Assembly: GCF_914767665.1 (NCBI RefSeq) | Contig: NC_059503.1 | Coordinates: 52,072,852-52,136,851 of the forward strand | DNA: 64,000 nt | Direction: 5' to 3' | Source: Harmonia axyridis | Taxonomy: Eukaryota; Arthropoda; Insecta; Coleoptera; Coccinellidae | Part shown: positions 11,977 through 22,766 of the stretch, piece by piece | How positions within the stretch are numbered: position 1 is the first letter of the stretch | Layout: every line of letters starts with the position of its first letter | Notes under the pieces: model-generated | The model's input: the letters and a program-made list of their open reading frames with translations, nothing else | Told to the model about the DNA's origin: nothing | Database searches by the model: none | Position numbers and translations under genes: made by a program

Positions 11977-13371
11977 GTGTGGTCGAATGAAAACTTAACA
12001 CCTCGATTTTCCGGCTTTAAAATAAAAATGTGAAAATTGCTCGGACCCGTCAATTTCTGAATCGAGGGGGAATATCTTTTCTGTTCTTCGCATCCCTGTA
12101 ACTACAACCTCCTAAGGCTAGGAACATAGTGAAGCGACCAAGAGGTGCGAAGAGGATAGCAGAGAGGATAGCGGTTCCCGAGAGTAGCGGCGATGACGAG
12201 GTGTCATCTCATAGTGAGGCGAACAAGAAATCAAGGCGATAGTCGAGTTTGATTATTATAATGGAGGCGCGTTTCCGAAAAATGGATTTATACTGTTAGA
12301 AAATTCGCTATTGAAACGCTGGTATGTAATGAAAAATGATGAAAATAGAAGAACTTGTAGTGTTCACGAAATTAATAAATCTAGGAAAGTACCTACATGG
12401 TGAATTTCATCACTTGTATAAAATATTACGAGATCATCCAGAGAAATATCTTTCATATTTCCGTATGAATATTGCAACGAGTACATTCTGGAAAAAATTG
12501 AATCTAAATTAATGAAAAACTGGACTAATTTCATTCGCGACCCTATCACTCCCACGGATTAATTACTTGTTTGTTCAATTTCATCCGATACAGCATCCCA
12601 TAAATTGTCCAAAATATATCAATTATGATGTTGAGCATCTCTCTGATTCCACAAATTTCTTTTCACAAATATCGAACTTATGAATGCCTCCTTTTCCGAT
12701 TTTATTAATTAATTGCGCAGCTGCGCGGCGATCAAAGAAAACAAACTTCCCCGATCTCGCCTCTATCCTCGCTTAACCGCCTCGCGCAACCGCATTCGGG
12801 ATCGCTGCACTATGTACTACCCTATTAGAATATATTCGTTTGAATTCGCCTCTATCCTCTCTACTATCCTCTCTACTATCCTCTTCGCTCCTCTTGGTCG
12901 CTTCACTATGTTCCTAGCCTAACGTGGGTGAGTAGTGAGTACGACCCCTTGATTTTTAATAGGATTGAGGGGTGTTGCAATATCGCATTTTGAAGATCTT
13001 ATCGAGTATTATCTGATCCTGAAATTTCATTTCAAATATTCCATCGATAACGAAAAAACATGTTAAGTAGTGGAAGAGTACTTACTTCTAAATACCTTGG
13101 AAATATGTCGGATACGAATAATATTGTCGAGATAAATTTCACATTGCCTCTTCCACAATTTTCGCTGTTATTTCTTTATCGATGTATATTTGAAACGAAA
13201 TTTTGGGGTCAGATATTACTCGATACAATACAATACAATATTCAAAAAAGTTTTCGCAAGACCCCTCATCCCTATTCAAAATAAAGGGTTATGCTCGGGT
13301 CCGAGAAATTTTCTACATTTTCATTTTGGAAATCGAAAAATCGAGGTGTTTAGTTTTCGTTGGTACATCCC
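11977..13371. mobile_element. Foldback MITE split by a Harbinger insertion
   Basis: The left arm (about 11977-12060) contains AACACCTCGATTTTCC and GCTCGGACCCG. The right arm (about 13285-13371) is its reverse complement, with AAAATCGAGGTGTT-like sequence and CGGGTCCGAG. Arms are about 80 bp and imperfect. The 12116-12919 Harbinger-like element sits inside. No coding sequence belongs to the foldback itself. Confidence 0.65.
12116..12919 (+). mobile_element. PIF/Harbinger-like element with transposase remnant
   Basis: Terminal inverted repeats begin GGCTAGGAACATAGTG and extend about 50 bp inward with repeated GAGAGGATAG units. The element is flanked by TAA on both sides (12113-12115 and 12920-12922), the target duplication typical of PIF/Harbinger. 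On the + strand between about 12395 and 12560 two frames carry pieces of the N-terminal region of a Harbinger-type transposase-derived protein: EFHHLYKILRDHPEKYLSYF, then after a one-base shift EYILEKIESKLMKNWTNFIR followed by DPITPT and a stop. The nuclease domain is absent, so this is a non-autonomous or decayed copy of about 0.8 kb. Confidence 0.75.
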
Positions 13372-13654
13372 GTATTTGAATAAATTGAACCGGCTAAGTA
13401 TATAAACTCTGTGCGAGATGTGCATTTTATGAAATAAAAAACTGCAGCGTTGCTGCCTGCGAGAGATCCAGCAAAAATACATCTAACAAATTAGATTTTT
13501 CCAGATTTCCTGCAATAGTGGCGCAGTGCTCTATATCTAGAGTATAGAAGACATATACCTATTTTTTGATGAACTTATCTCATTGTTTGAGCACTACGTA
13601 ACACAACGTGAGATGTTTAAAATATAGGTTCTACAAAATGTATTTAGTATAACA
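13372..13654. other. Short spacer, no gene
   Basis: Nothing recognised between the foldback element and repeat X. Confidence 0.4.
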
Positions 13655-14090
13655 TAAAGGGTGATTCACCGCGATGGCCTATTAGAAGTTTATAGAAAAC
13701 TAATCATAATTTTGTTCTGAAAAATTGCACATTGGGGTTTGTTCTTTCTTTCTGCAATATTTTCTGACCTCTACAACTCTCAGTTATAACTTGGGTATAA
13801 ATTCAACGGTTCATTAGTTAATAAGATTCTTGAAAAAAAAATGGTGTAGAGAAGGTCACTTTTTCGAATATTTCTGCACAAAAAGTTTTTTACGAAAAAA
13901 ATCTTTTCTCATTTTCGATTCTGCCATTATGTAATATTGTGTGTCTGAATTCATGATCTTCTTATGAAGACCCTTTACATTTTGGTTCCAAATCAAAAAA
14001 TAGTCCCATAAACATGAGCCCGCAAAGGCTTTGTTTTCAAGATACAGCGTGTTCCTTGTAATCCTACTTTCTTGTGATGATCATACCAGT
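13655..14090 (+). repeat. Repeat X, most complete copy
   Basis: It starts AAGGGTGATTCACCGCGATG. Other pieces of the same family lie at 19848-20079 with 22767-23012 (one copy split by a mariner), 24400-24650 (inverted) and 18410-18565 (inverted, end part). No coding potential. The 'agggtgattcaccg' end suggests a MITE. Confidence 0.6.
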
Positions 14091-14265
14091 TTAACGGATA
14101 TTCATTGATCTCCGCTTAAGATTGGGTAACCACCAAGAATATCTCTAATTGCTCAATATCTGTAGGGTGTTAAAGTTTAATTTTCATAAAAGTTTTGTTC
14201 TCATAGCACCTTCCCTAACAAGATATTCAACTCAAATTTATTATAAAGATTCCATCCTGTGATAT

Positions 14266-14290
14266 GAATAGAATAGAATAGAATAGAATA
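14266..14290 (-). repeat. 3' tail of the CR1-like element, (ATTCT)5 on its own strand
   Basis: Five perfect GAATA units on the + strand. A similar tail follows AATAAAC at about 27663-27680, marking a second CR1-like 3' end. Confidence 0.85.
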
Positions 14291-14360
14291 TATCTTTATT
14301 TCTGGGTACTACAACAATAGCAAGAAGAAATAGTGTCAATACCGATATACAATGTATGAG

Positions 14361-17261
14361 CTACATGTTATTGAATTCATTCATATCATAGGGTTCTAAG
14401 TTAATTAACATTTCATATATTGCTTTTTTGAATTTTCTTGAGTTTGTTTCTTTACGTATGTGCATAGGCAATCTATTGAATATACTTAAACAAGAATAAT
14501 GGCAGTTTTTCTCAGTTATTGTGAGGTGGTGTTTAGGATATACATAATGTGGATTTCTACTTTCGATTCTGCTTGAATTTACATTATCAATGAAAAGTTG
14601 TTTATTCTGGAAAAAAAAATTTAAGCATTCCTGAATATACACTGCATAAATTGTGAGGATTTTATTATTTCTGAATAAACCTCTACAAGATTCTCTAAAT
14701 TTGAGACCGAATATAATCCTCAGGACCTTCTTCTGAGTTGTGAAGATGTTGTTGATGTTCCTGTTAGAACCATAAAAAATCATTCCATATCTCATTCTCG
14801 ACTCAAAGTTGGCAAAATATACTGTTTTCAATGACGTCTTGCTTAGGTATTTGGATAATACCCTGATGGAATAGCATACTGAATTAAGGTTGTTGTTTAC
14901 AGTTTCTATATGTTCTTTCCATGTTAGGTGTTCATCAAGTGTTATTCCTAAGAACTTAGTTGTTTTCTGTAGCTTAAAGTTTGATTCTTTGATTTTAATT
15001 TCCTCTGGTATACTCTGCTTTGAATGATGAGTTCTGAAGCACATTATGCTGGTCTTGTCTGCATTAAGTTTCAATTTACGAGATTGTAACCACTGTTCTA
15101 TCTTGACGAAAGTATTTGCTGTGTTGGTCAACAACTTTTGAAAATTCTCATCCCAGAGCAGCAAATTTGTATCATCTGCAAATAATACCATCAGTTGTCC
15201 CATATCAGTTATGCCTGTTAGATCATTAATATACAACAAGAATAGAATGCATCCCAATATGCTTCCTTGTGGTATACCCTGTTTGATGTAGTTTTTGTCT
15301 GATTTTACTTCTTTCCCATTTTCTACTATCAATACCCTCTGTTCTCGGTGTGTTAAGTAAGACCTAAACCATTTTGCTATCTCTCCTCTTATTCCATATT
15401 GCTCCATTATTTCCAACAATACTTCATGATCTACACTGTCGTATGCCTTCGAGAGATCGAAAAAGAGTCCAAATATGTTCATTTTCTCCTCCATTGTTTC
15501 CACGATTTTTTTGACGAACTGGAAAATAGCAGTATTTGTCGATTTGCCCTTGACAAATCCATGTTGGTTTTCACTCAGTATGTTGCACTTTACTAAAAAA
15601 TTTATTAGTCTTTCTCCCATTGCTATCTCGAAGATTTTTGAAAGAGACGGCAACAGGCTAATAGGCCTATAGTTTCCAAGATCTCCTCTATCTCCTTTCT
15701 TAAATATTGGTTTAACAAGTGCAATCTTAAGGTTTTCGGGAAATATACCATACTTAATTGAATTATTTAATATATATGTAAGGGGCTCCACTATTTCCTC
15801 AATTGAATCTTTAACTATGCTTGTAGGGATGTCGTCATCTCCACTGCTGTTCTTATTTTTAAGTTTCCTGGCTAATTCTTTGAGTTCTGCTGTAGTAATT
15901 GGATTGCAGTACATGGATTTGCTATTCCTTGTTTTTAACATAAATTCTGTGGTTTTAGTTTCTTCCTGTATATTTTGTGCGGCATTTATGAAATATTCAT
16001 TGAATTCATCTGCAAGTTTGTGAGGATTTTCAGTTGTTGGTAGGTCATTTGGGGTTTTAGTTTTAATGGAATTCACAATATTCCACACAGTTTTACTTTT
16101 ATTATCGGAGAGGTAAATCATTTTTTCAAAGTTTTTTCTTTTATGTTCTTGCAAAATTTTATTATATTCTTTTTTTGTTTGATTGTACTGAATTTTGAAA
16201 TCTTCATCTTTTGAACTTAAAACGAATAGGAGATCTACTTTAGACTTTATACTCACAATTTCAGGATGGTTCATGTTGATATAGGTTTTCTTCCTTTTCA
16301 TTCTCATTTTTTTTGGAAACACCTCATTGAAAACTTGTAGAAACTTACTATAGAACTCCATCCACTGGCTGTTCACGTCCTCTTCTTTTATATCGTATAT
16401 TTCACTCCAACACATCTCTCTTAATTTTTCTCTGAATAATTGCCTGCTTTCGACTGTGTATATCCTTCCATAAGTGCCCTGGTCTTCGTTGTTCGTCCAA
16501 AATTTCAATTTTTGAGCAGTATGGTCTGAAATCTTAGAGTTTACAACTTGGACTGTATAACTGTTATTGTAGTTTGTGAAGATGTTATCTATACAGGTTT
16601 GTGACGTCGGTGTTATTCTTGTGTTCTGAAAAATTGATTGATGGAGGTTATAAGACTTTAATAGATTCACAAATTCAGCTTGGTTTTTATTGGCTTTTAA
16701 TAGGTCTATATTGAAATCGCCGAGGAGAAAAACCGTTTCCTTTTCTGGCACTAATGTGCTGAGAATTTCATTAATTTTCTGGAGAAAAATATTGATGTCA
16801 CCATTTGGGGGTCTATAGATGTTAATTATTATGATTTTATCTATATTAATCTTACCTTCAATTGCAGCACATTCAATATGGCCTTTTTCAGATACTTGCC
16901 CTAGATTTTTTTCTTGAAACTTTTCCAGGTCATCCCTTATATATATGGCACATCCACCATGTTGATTTTCTGCTCTACAAAATGCACTCAAAAGGTTGTA
17001 ATTTGCAATTGAGTAGTTCTTAAGTTGGTCTTCAGTTTTCCAATGCTCACTTAGACACAATATTTTGCAGTCTTCATGTTCTTGAAGGAAAATTTCCAAT
17101 TGATCTACTGCGTTCCCTATTGATTGAACATTTTGATGTATAATTTCGAATGATTTCTTTGGTTGGTTGTGATTTGTGTGACGTGATATTCTTCTGACAT
17201 TTCCTTTTTCCTCTTTCTGCCTTTTATTCTCATTATTTATTTGATTATCTATAAAAAAACA
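14361..17261 (-). CDS. CR1-like ORF2: AP-type endonuclease and reverse transcriptase
   Basis: This enzyme nicks target DNA and copies the element RNA at the nick. The frame is open for about 966 codons. Numbered from a Leu codon at 17099, the endonuclease comes first: NVQSIGN just upstream, LSEHW (16-20), YRPPNG (95-100), LLGDFNID (125-132) and SDH (191-193), the expected catalytic set. Reverse transcriptase follows at about 440-720: KPIFKKGDRG, NYRPISLLPSLSK, FDLSKAYDSVDH, GIPQGSILG, the FADD box at 640-643 and KFLGITLDE. The tail ends RNPHYVYPKHH...FNRLPMHIRKE. No zinc knuckle or RNase H is visible. The frame contains no ATG before the endonuclease, and it begins inside the last codons of ORF1, at a slippery heptamer. 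Translation by -1 frameshifting is therefore the simplest reading. Length is normal for the family. Confidence 0.9.
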   Translation of the reverse strand, partial: CFFIDNQINNENKRQKEEKGNVRRISRHTNHNQPKKSFEIIHQNVQSIGNAVDQLEIFLQEHEDCKILCLSEHWKTEDQLKNYSIANYNLLSAFCRAENQHGGCAIYIRDDLEKFQEKNLGQVSEKGHIECAAIEGKINIDKIIIINIYRPPNGDINIFLQKINEILSTLVPEKETVFLLGDFNIDLLKANKNQAEFVNLLKSYNLHQSIFQNTRITPTSQTCIDNIFTNYNNSYTVQVVNSKISDHTAQKLKFWTNNEDQGTYGRIYTVESRQLFREKLREMCWSEIYDIKEEDVNSQWMEFYSKFLQVFNEVFPKKMRMKRKKTYINMNHPEIVSIKSKVDLLFVLSSKDEDFKIQYNQTKKEYNKILQEHKRKNFEKMIYLSDNKSKTVWNIVNSIKTKTPNDLPTTENPHKLADEFNEYFINAAQNIQEETKTTEFMLKTRNSKSMYCNPITTAELKELARKLKNKNSSGDDDIPTSIVKDSIEEIVEPLTYILNNSIKYGIFPENLKIALVKPIFKKGDRGDLGNYRPISLLPSLSKIFEIAMGERLINFLVKCNILSENQHGFVKGKSTNTAIFQFVKKIVETMEEKMNIFGLFFDLSKAYDSVDHEVLLEIMEQYGIRGEIAKWFRSYLTHREQRVLIVENGKEVKSDKNYIKQGIPQGSILGCILFLLYINDLTGITDMGQLMVLFADDTNLLLWDENFQKLLTNTANTFVKIEQWLQSRKLKLNADKTSIMCFRTHHSKQSIPEEIKIKESNFKLQKTTKFLGITLDEHLTWKEHIETVNNNLNSVCYSIRVLSKYLSKTSLKTVYFANFESRMRYGMIFYGSNRNINNIFTTQKKVLRIIFGLKFRESCRGLFRNNKILTIYAVYIQECLNFFFQNKQLFIDNVNSSRIESRNPHYVYPKHHLTITEKNCHYSCLSIFNRLPMHIRKETNSRKFKKAIYEMLINLEPYDMNEFNNM

Positions 17262-18337
17262 TTATCTGGACACCTTTTCTTATATAGTTGCATATTAAAT
17301 CTTCCTATACCCACATTTTCCGGCCAAAATTGAGGATTATACAATTCATCTTTTTTTCCAAGTGGTACTCTAACCAGAAAACTTTTAAGATTTCCTTTTT
17401 TGTTTTCAAATATTAATTCCTTGACTTCTACATTCACTGTTTCAAATCCAGTCTTTTGTTTGATATATTTTTCAATGCAGTTCTCTGTTACATGATTCAT
17501 AACTCGGTTGATGTGGAACCATGCCTTTCTTTCTTGACCACTAAAGCTTTTATTATTTTCAGGAGCTTTACATGTGCCTATTAGATTTTGTTTTGGTTTT
17601 CTTCGTCCTCTCCTTTGTATTACATTCCATCCATCCCTACTTGCCATTTCCACTATTTCATTACTCTCATCTGGATTTTTCCGCTTTTCTTCACCTTTGT
17701 TTATTCTGTCAAATTTTCCCAAATTTATTATTTCAGTCATTCTCTCTCTTTGTACCTCCAATTCTTTATGCTCTCCTTCAGCTTTCCCAACTATCTTGGG
17801 GCGATTTTCTTTTGTCCCCTTACGATCATCTGTTACAGTATTTCTATCTATATTTACGATTTGTTTTGTTTGTTTACCAGCGTGTTGACCCGTTATCGTG
17901 TAGTCCACCTGTTTATATGTTTTTTTCAGAGGCTGCTCTGAATCACGTTTATATTCTGATAAATTTTTTTCCAATATTGCATTTTTATATCTTAGTAATT
18001 GATTATTCTCACTCAGAATTTGATTTTTATCTTCTAGTTCTTGAATAATTTTCATCATTAGTTCCAATTTTGTTGAATCGATTGTAATCACCTTTTTCGT
18101 CTCTAATGGAATGACGTTTGTATTACTGATAACAAAATCTTCTGATATTTCTTCGTCGTCTTTTCCTGAATTGCAACAAATTAGGGTTGCTTCAGCACTA
18201 ATTCCTGCACCTTTCATTCGCGAAATGCATGATGGATGATATGTGCTTTCACATTTTGCACATTTCACTGGTTTTACCACATTTCTGCGACAATATTTGC
18301 AGAGCGCATCAGACATGACCTTCTCTTCTTCCGCCAT
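17249..18337 (-). CDS. CR1-like ORF1: PHD-type zinc finger, coiled coil, RNA-binding-like C-terminus
   Basis: This is a nucleic-acid-binding partner of the ORF2 enzyme, expected to package element RNA. I start it at the ATG at 18337 (MAEEEKVMSD...), because the frame upstream of it is only 21 codons of AT-rich sequence. It has about 362 residues. Residues roughly 13-50 hold CKYC...CAKC...YHPSC...ICC, a PHD-type cysteine/histidine pattern known from ORF1 of CR1-group elements. A Leu/Asn-rich stretch (ELMMKIIQELEDKNQILSEN) looks like a coiled coil, followed by a long charged linker. The C-terminal part (WFHINRVMNH ... SFLVRVPLGKKDELYNPQFW) resembles the RRM-like end of many ORF1 proteins. It ends VFL-stop directly on the frameshift heptamer. 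Confidence 0.85.
   Translation of the reverse strand: MAEEEKVMSDALCKYCRRNVVKPVKCAKCESTYHPSCISRMKGAGISAEATLICCNSGKDDEEISEDFVISNTNVIPLETKKVITIDSTKLELMMKIIQELEDKNQILSENNQLLRYKNAILEKNLSEYKRDSEQPLKKTYKQVDYTITGQHAGKQTKQIVNIDRNTVTDDRKGTKENRPKIVGKAEGEHKELEVQRERMTEIINLGKFDRINKGEEKRKNPDESNEIVEMASRDGWNVIQRRGRRKPKQNLIGTCKAPENNKSFSGQERKAWFHINRVMNHVTENCIEKYIKQKTGFETVNVEVKELIFENKKGNLKSFLVRVPLGKKDELYNPQFWPENVGIGRFNMQLYKKRCPDNVFL
17252..17258 (-). promoter_or_regulatory. Candidate -1 ribosomal frameshift heptamer T TTT TTA
   Basis: Read in the ORF1 frame the end is GTT TTT TTA TAG. The heptamer has the X XXY YYZ form and is followed at once by the ORF1 stop. Slipping back one base opens straight into ORF2, which has no start codon of its own. 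A downstream stimulatory structure was not established by eye. Confidence 0.6.
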
Positions 18338-18409
18338 ATTCAATATATGATATATGCTAATTTGGAATGAAAATATACAGGATAATTTTTTCTGGAACAT
18401 AGCTTACTT

Positions 18410-18565
18410 CTTTCCTCTAGAATTCTATTTTGATGAAAAAACTTTGGTCCAGTACTACACTTTTTGCTGACAAAAAACACCCTGCATCTAGATAACAAAG
18501 CGTTTTGTGGGTCTATGTTTATAGAACATTTTTTCTTGAATTTATCAGTATTATTACCACTAGGA
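18410..18565 (-). repeat. Repeat X fragment (inverted)
   Basis: On the minus strand the block 'ataaacatagacccacaaaa...gctttgtt' corresponds to 'ataaacatgagcccgcaaaggctttgtt' near 14010. It marks the probable 5' limit of the CR1-like element and suggests insertion close to a pre-existing X copy. Confidence 0.45.
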
Positions 18566-19847
18566 CATTGATAATAGACGAGATAATATTATGACAATCA
18601 AAATTTCGTTACGAGAGATTCGAGCTTGAGAAATTTGTCATCAAATTATGAGGCATTTGCCGATGCCCGAGGGATATTCGGCGGAAAATTGTTGGAGGAA
18701 AAGAGTTATGACATCTCGGGCTGATTCAGATACCATATTGTTAAACGGCTCAATAATAATATTACAGTCATTATAATACTAATAAGAGTATGCACAAAAC
18801 TTTAAACATTATCTTCCGTTGTTTCTTTATATTTGGCCACGTTTTTCTTTTTCATATCTCCCGCCCAATATTTTAGTATCAACGTCAATTTTTCTTAGCT
18901 TGACCTATGTTCATTTAATTCATACTCTCCTTCGCAGCAAAAATGTGTTAATATTCCCCAAACATACTTGTGGCTGTATGTTGTATTTCTGGGAATTTTC
19001 CTTTGATTCGCGCATTTATACTTCGTTATACGTTGAAAATATGCATTACCAAAACGTGATATTTTGAAGTTTATTTGGAATGAAGTTATCAAACTAAATC
19101 GTGTTGTCATTGTGATTGATAATTGCACTGAAAGCCATTATCAGTGTAATGTTGACATACATGATTGGGTTAAATTGTTTCATATGATACAAAAAGCAGA
19201 ATTTGATTGGTTGTTAAAACTGTCATAAAAATTTTCCAAGGAATTTTTCACTTTCATTTGTTTTACCATGATACCAAGCGTTAATCTGATAATTTCAGGA
19301 GGATAGTTTCTTCTCTTTCAAATAAAAAGGACAGAAGTGAACCTGTAAAAGGAATATGCACCTCAGTGCAATAATGGAGCCAGACAACCGAGGTCAAGAC
19401 AACAAACGAACCTAATAGCTTCCAGTGTTTCCTCTGCATCCTTCACTACCTGCAGCATCAATATCAAGCGTATAATAATAACGTTGAGAATTTCTCTCCA
19501 GAACACAACCACCGTCTGTTCAGCCAGAGGCGGTGTGAATTCGGGGGGCTTGGAAGGTACGATAAGGAAACAAAGCTCTGGCTGGCCAAGGACGGTCTAC
19601 ATCCGCGTGATCGAACACGCTCCGAGGAAAGTTTGTCATGAGCGGAACCGCCGTGGAAATGCGAAGGGAAATCCGATAACGCCCCAACGCTCATGGAGAG
19701 GAAAATGCAAGCTTGAGGAATTTAGGGATATTCGATTTTGTTCGTAGTGTTTGTTCGTTCTTGATCTGGTTTCTACGTTTTAGAAGTGATCTGGGCAGGT
19801 ACTTGGAAATCTTTTGAATGAACCAATTCAGAGGACGATTTATACAG
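18566..19847. other. Spacer; less AT-rich block at 19360-19740
   Basis: 18566-19350 is AT-rich with no gene. 19360-19740 is distinctly richer in G+C ('gccagaggcggtgtgaattcggggggctt' near 19520) with overlapping but unremarkable frames on both strands. I see no transposon signature in it. It may be conserved non-coding DNA or the remains of something unrecognised. Confidence 0.35.
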
Positions 19848-20079
19848 GGTGATTCACCGCCGAGATGCCCTATTAGACGTTTATGGAAAAATAATTTTGT
19901 GCTGAAAATTTGCATGTTGGGGTTAGAGACAATAGTCTTTCTGCCTAAAATATTTTTACATATCTACAACTTCTGGTTATACCAAAAACAAACTACTACA
20001 TCCTTATTTCAAATAGCACACCCAGTACATTATTGCATCGTAAAATAGCTTTTTTGATGACAATTTCAGTAATGTGCCG
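19848..20079 (+). repeat. Repeat X, left half (split by mariner)
   Basis: Starts ACAGGGTGATTCACCGCCGA and parallels 13655-13800. The match resumes at 22767, beyond the mariner. Confidence 0.6.
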
Positions 20080-20762
20080 TAACAGGCCAATTGGAAAGTT
20101 CCCGTCTACCATAGTAATTTACATTTTTTTGGCAAAATTCCATTTTATTATTCAACATAGTTTCCTTCGAGGGCGATACAGCGGTCACAGCGATCTTCGG
20201 AGATAACCTCTTCATTGGCGCTAAATTTCTTTCCAGTGAGCATTGTTTTGAGGTCTGCAAACAGGAAAAAGACGCTAGGGGCCAGATCTGGCGAATACGG
20301 TGGATGCAGAAGCATTTCGAATCTCAATTCATGACAATTTGCCATCGTTTTCATTGATTGATTGTGTTTTTTATTCAAATTGGGCCGTTTTTTAACGATT
20401 TCATCATTTAAACGATCGAGTAACGCTATATAATAATCGCTGTTGATGGTCTTGCCCTTTTAGAGGTAATCAATGAATATTATACCTTAGGCATCCTAGA
20501 ATACTAATGCCATAACCTTGCCAGCTGACTGTTGTGTTTTCCTCGCTTTGGATTCGGTTCATCGTGTGCAGTCCACTCAGCTGACTGTCGATTGGATTCC
20601 GGAATGAAATGATGGAGCCATGTTTCATCATTTGTCACATATTAACCCAAAAATTCAGGTTTATTGCACTTAAACAGCCTCAAACACTGCTCAGAATCAC
20701 TAACACGTTGCTTTTGATCGATTGTGAGCACGCGCGGCACCCATTTTGCATACAGCTTCCTT

Positions 20763-22283
20763 AATAATAATAATAATAATAATAATATATTTATTTTCAT
20801 AATCAAAACATACATTGAAAAGAAATGTACAAATATTCGTGAATGATATGATGTACCGGGTTTTTCACCATAATTTGACCCTCCCTTTAACTTTGTTACT
20901 GAAAGAGGTACAAAAAAATGTTTCCTACAAAAGTTTCTCGAAATCGACTATTGTTTTTTAAAATGATTTCACAAAATGAAATATATACAGAGTGGGCAAC
21001 ATATTGATTGCAACTTCTTTTTTTCAAATGGATCACCCTGTATATTTTTCTAAATTTGACTAGCTCTTATTCCCCTGATTTTGAATATGTAACATATGTT
21101 TGGCCTATCTCTCTTATTCTGAGTACCACAGAGTTTCAAATTTTAAGAACCACCTTGCAATTTCAGTAATCAAAACTCTGAAAATAAATACGCATATATA
21201 ACTCTTATCATTTATCTTCGAATTAATTTAATTGAGATATGATTACTTCAAACATATTCGACATCAGGAAAAAATAACCAATCAAAATATGGAAGTATAT
21301 ACAGGGTGATCAATTTGAAAATATGTAGTTTTATTCAATATGTTGTTCACCCTGTATTTATTCTAATAGACGTAATCATTCTCAAAAAATTTATTTCATT
21401 TGTACAATTTTTGTATGATATATTTTTATGGATCTGTTTTTGTAACAGGGTTCGAGGGGGGGTCAATTTATTGTGAAAAACGTATGTCATATATCGTTGC
21501 CAACGAGATAACTCAAAAAAGGGCATTTTTGAGTTATCGCAGCCTACCATTTGAAAAGTGATTACTGACCACGCCAGGTGGTTCTTAAAACTTGAAACTC
21601 TGTGGTACCCAAAATAAAAGAGATAGACCAAACATATGTTATATATTCGAAGTCAGGGGAAAAGGAGCTAGTCAAATATAGAAAAATATATGGGATGTTC
21701 CATTTGAAAAAATGAAGTTGCTATCAATATGTTGCCCACTCTGTATATATTTCATTTTGTGAAATCATTTTACAAAACAATAGTCGATTTCGTGAAACTT
21801 TTGTAGAATAGTTATTTATAATACAAGTGCAGAAGGCATTGATATTCTTCCACGAGTTCAAAATTCAAAAACGAGCCACGAAGTGGCGAGTTTTGGAATG
21901 AACGAGTGGTAGAATGAGCCTTCTGTGCGAGTATTATACATTATTTTCTCTAATTCGTTGCATTTTCATTGAAATTAATGAAATATTTCCATAAATATAT
22001 TTTAGTGATTTTTGCATTGAAAAATTTTGGTTGGCAGAACTGATTTCTTTAAGGCAAATTGATGAATTGACAGATAAAGCCGTGGCGGAAAGTTCGGAGT
22101 ACCAACATAGAATAATGAAATATAACCATGAAAACTGTGCGTTTCTGATATATTCTCGCACGATTTTGTTCTACAAGATGTGGAAGAATGAACGAAATAA
22201 CCACAGAATTAGAGAAAACATTTTTTTGTATCTCCTTCAGTAACAAAGTTAAAGGGGGAGTCAAATTATGGTGAAAAACCCGG
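20763..22283. mobile_element. Composite insertion inside the mariner, with (TAA)n edge and foldback arms
   Basis: The left edge is a run of about nine TAA units (20763-20788). A left arm (about 20851-21175, CCGGGTTTTTCACCATAATT...) is matched in reverse by a right arm at about 21573-21807 that continues at 22217-22283 after the palindrome-ended element. A small palindromic piece, TACAGGGTGA...TTCACCCTGTA (about 21299-21355), and a further partial arm at about 21400-21500 lie in the middle. No coding sequence. The arms resemble a MITE with TIRs of about 300 bp that arrived next to, or with, a retroelement tail. Confidence 0.6.
21808..22216 (+). mobile_element. Palindrome-ended element, copy B
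   Basis: Same core as 7475-7884, opposite orientation, inserted between 'cttttgtag' and 'aaacattttttt' of the foldback arm. That site is intact in the left arm near 20932-20955, so both element ends are defined here. I see no clear target duplication. The + frame over 22031-22243 carries the conserved ISLRQIDELTDKAVAES stretch. Confidence 0.7.
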
Positions 22284-22766
22284 TACACGTTCAGATGATA
22301 TCTTCACAATGTCTGCTATTTCGATCAACGCACTTTACGGTAATTCAAAACTATTTTGTGAACTTTTTTGATTTTTTCATCGGTGACAGCCTCTTTTGGG
22401 CGTCCACTGCGTCCGCCGTGTTCGGTGCTCATTTCACTACGTTTAAACTTAGCATACCAATCAATGATGGTACATTTTCCTGGTACAGACCCCGGAAACT
22501 TTTCATCAATCCAAGATTTTGCTTCAACTGTATTCTTTCCCTTCAAAAAGCAATATTTTATTAGCACACGAAGTTGTTTTTTCCATCTTTTTTCAAATAA
22601 CAAAAGTAGCTACACTCACAACGCAATATGTCACAAACAACTGGTCGGACTGCTGTCAAATTTTGACACTTGTCGTTTGAAGGTTGGTACTAACTGAAAA
22701 TCATATGGATTTAATACTAGCACCGCCATCTGTGCTTCAAACCGGGGACTTTTAGTTGGCCTAATA

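Larger units (their letters stand above)
14266..18337 (-). mobile_element. Nearly complete CR1-like non-LTR retrotransposon
   Basis: On the minus strand the order is ORF1 (PHD-type finger protein), a 13-nt overlap, then ORF2 (endonuclease plus reverse transcriptase), then a 95-bp 3' UTR ending in AATAAAG and five copies of a 5-bp unit. There is no poly(A) tail. This layout and the short-unit 3' tail fit CR1-group elements. The 5' boundary is uncertain: the real ORF1 start is at 18337, and sequence beyond about 18410 belongs to repeat X. Both reading frames lack internal stops, and all the main catalytic motifs are visible, which makes this the youngest-looking element in the window. Confidence 0.85.
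20082..22764 (-). mobile_element. Mariner element, itself interrupted by about 1.5 kb
   Basis: Inverted ends (TTAGGCCAACT.. on the minus strand at 22764 and ACAGGCCAATT.. at 20082) sit inside TA duplications at 20080-20081 and 22765-22766. The transposase is on the minus strand in two blocks. 22290-22603 encodes the N-terminal helix-turn-helix region (IDEKFPGSVPGKCTIIDWYA, GGRSGRPKEAV, IEIADIVKISSERV). 20148-20760 encodes the rest, ending HPPYSPDLAPSVFFLFADLK and RCIALEGNYVE, the usual end of this mariner type. The third catalytic Asp (normally in APSDY) is Val here, and there are frameshifts, so it is dead. The gap between the blocks is the composite insertion at 20763-22283. Confidence 0.8.

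Noticed and set aside
17572..18048. Open + strand frames of 158, 104 and 117 codons
   Set aside because: They are antisense shadows of the CR1-like ORF1, with T-rich hydrophobic translations and no family signal.
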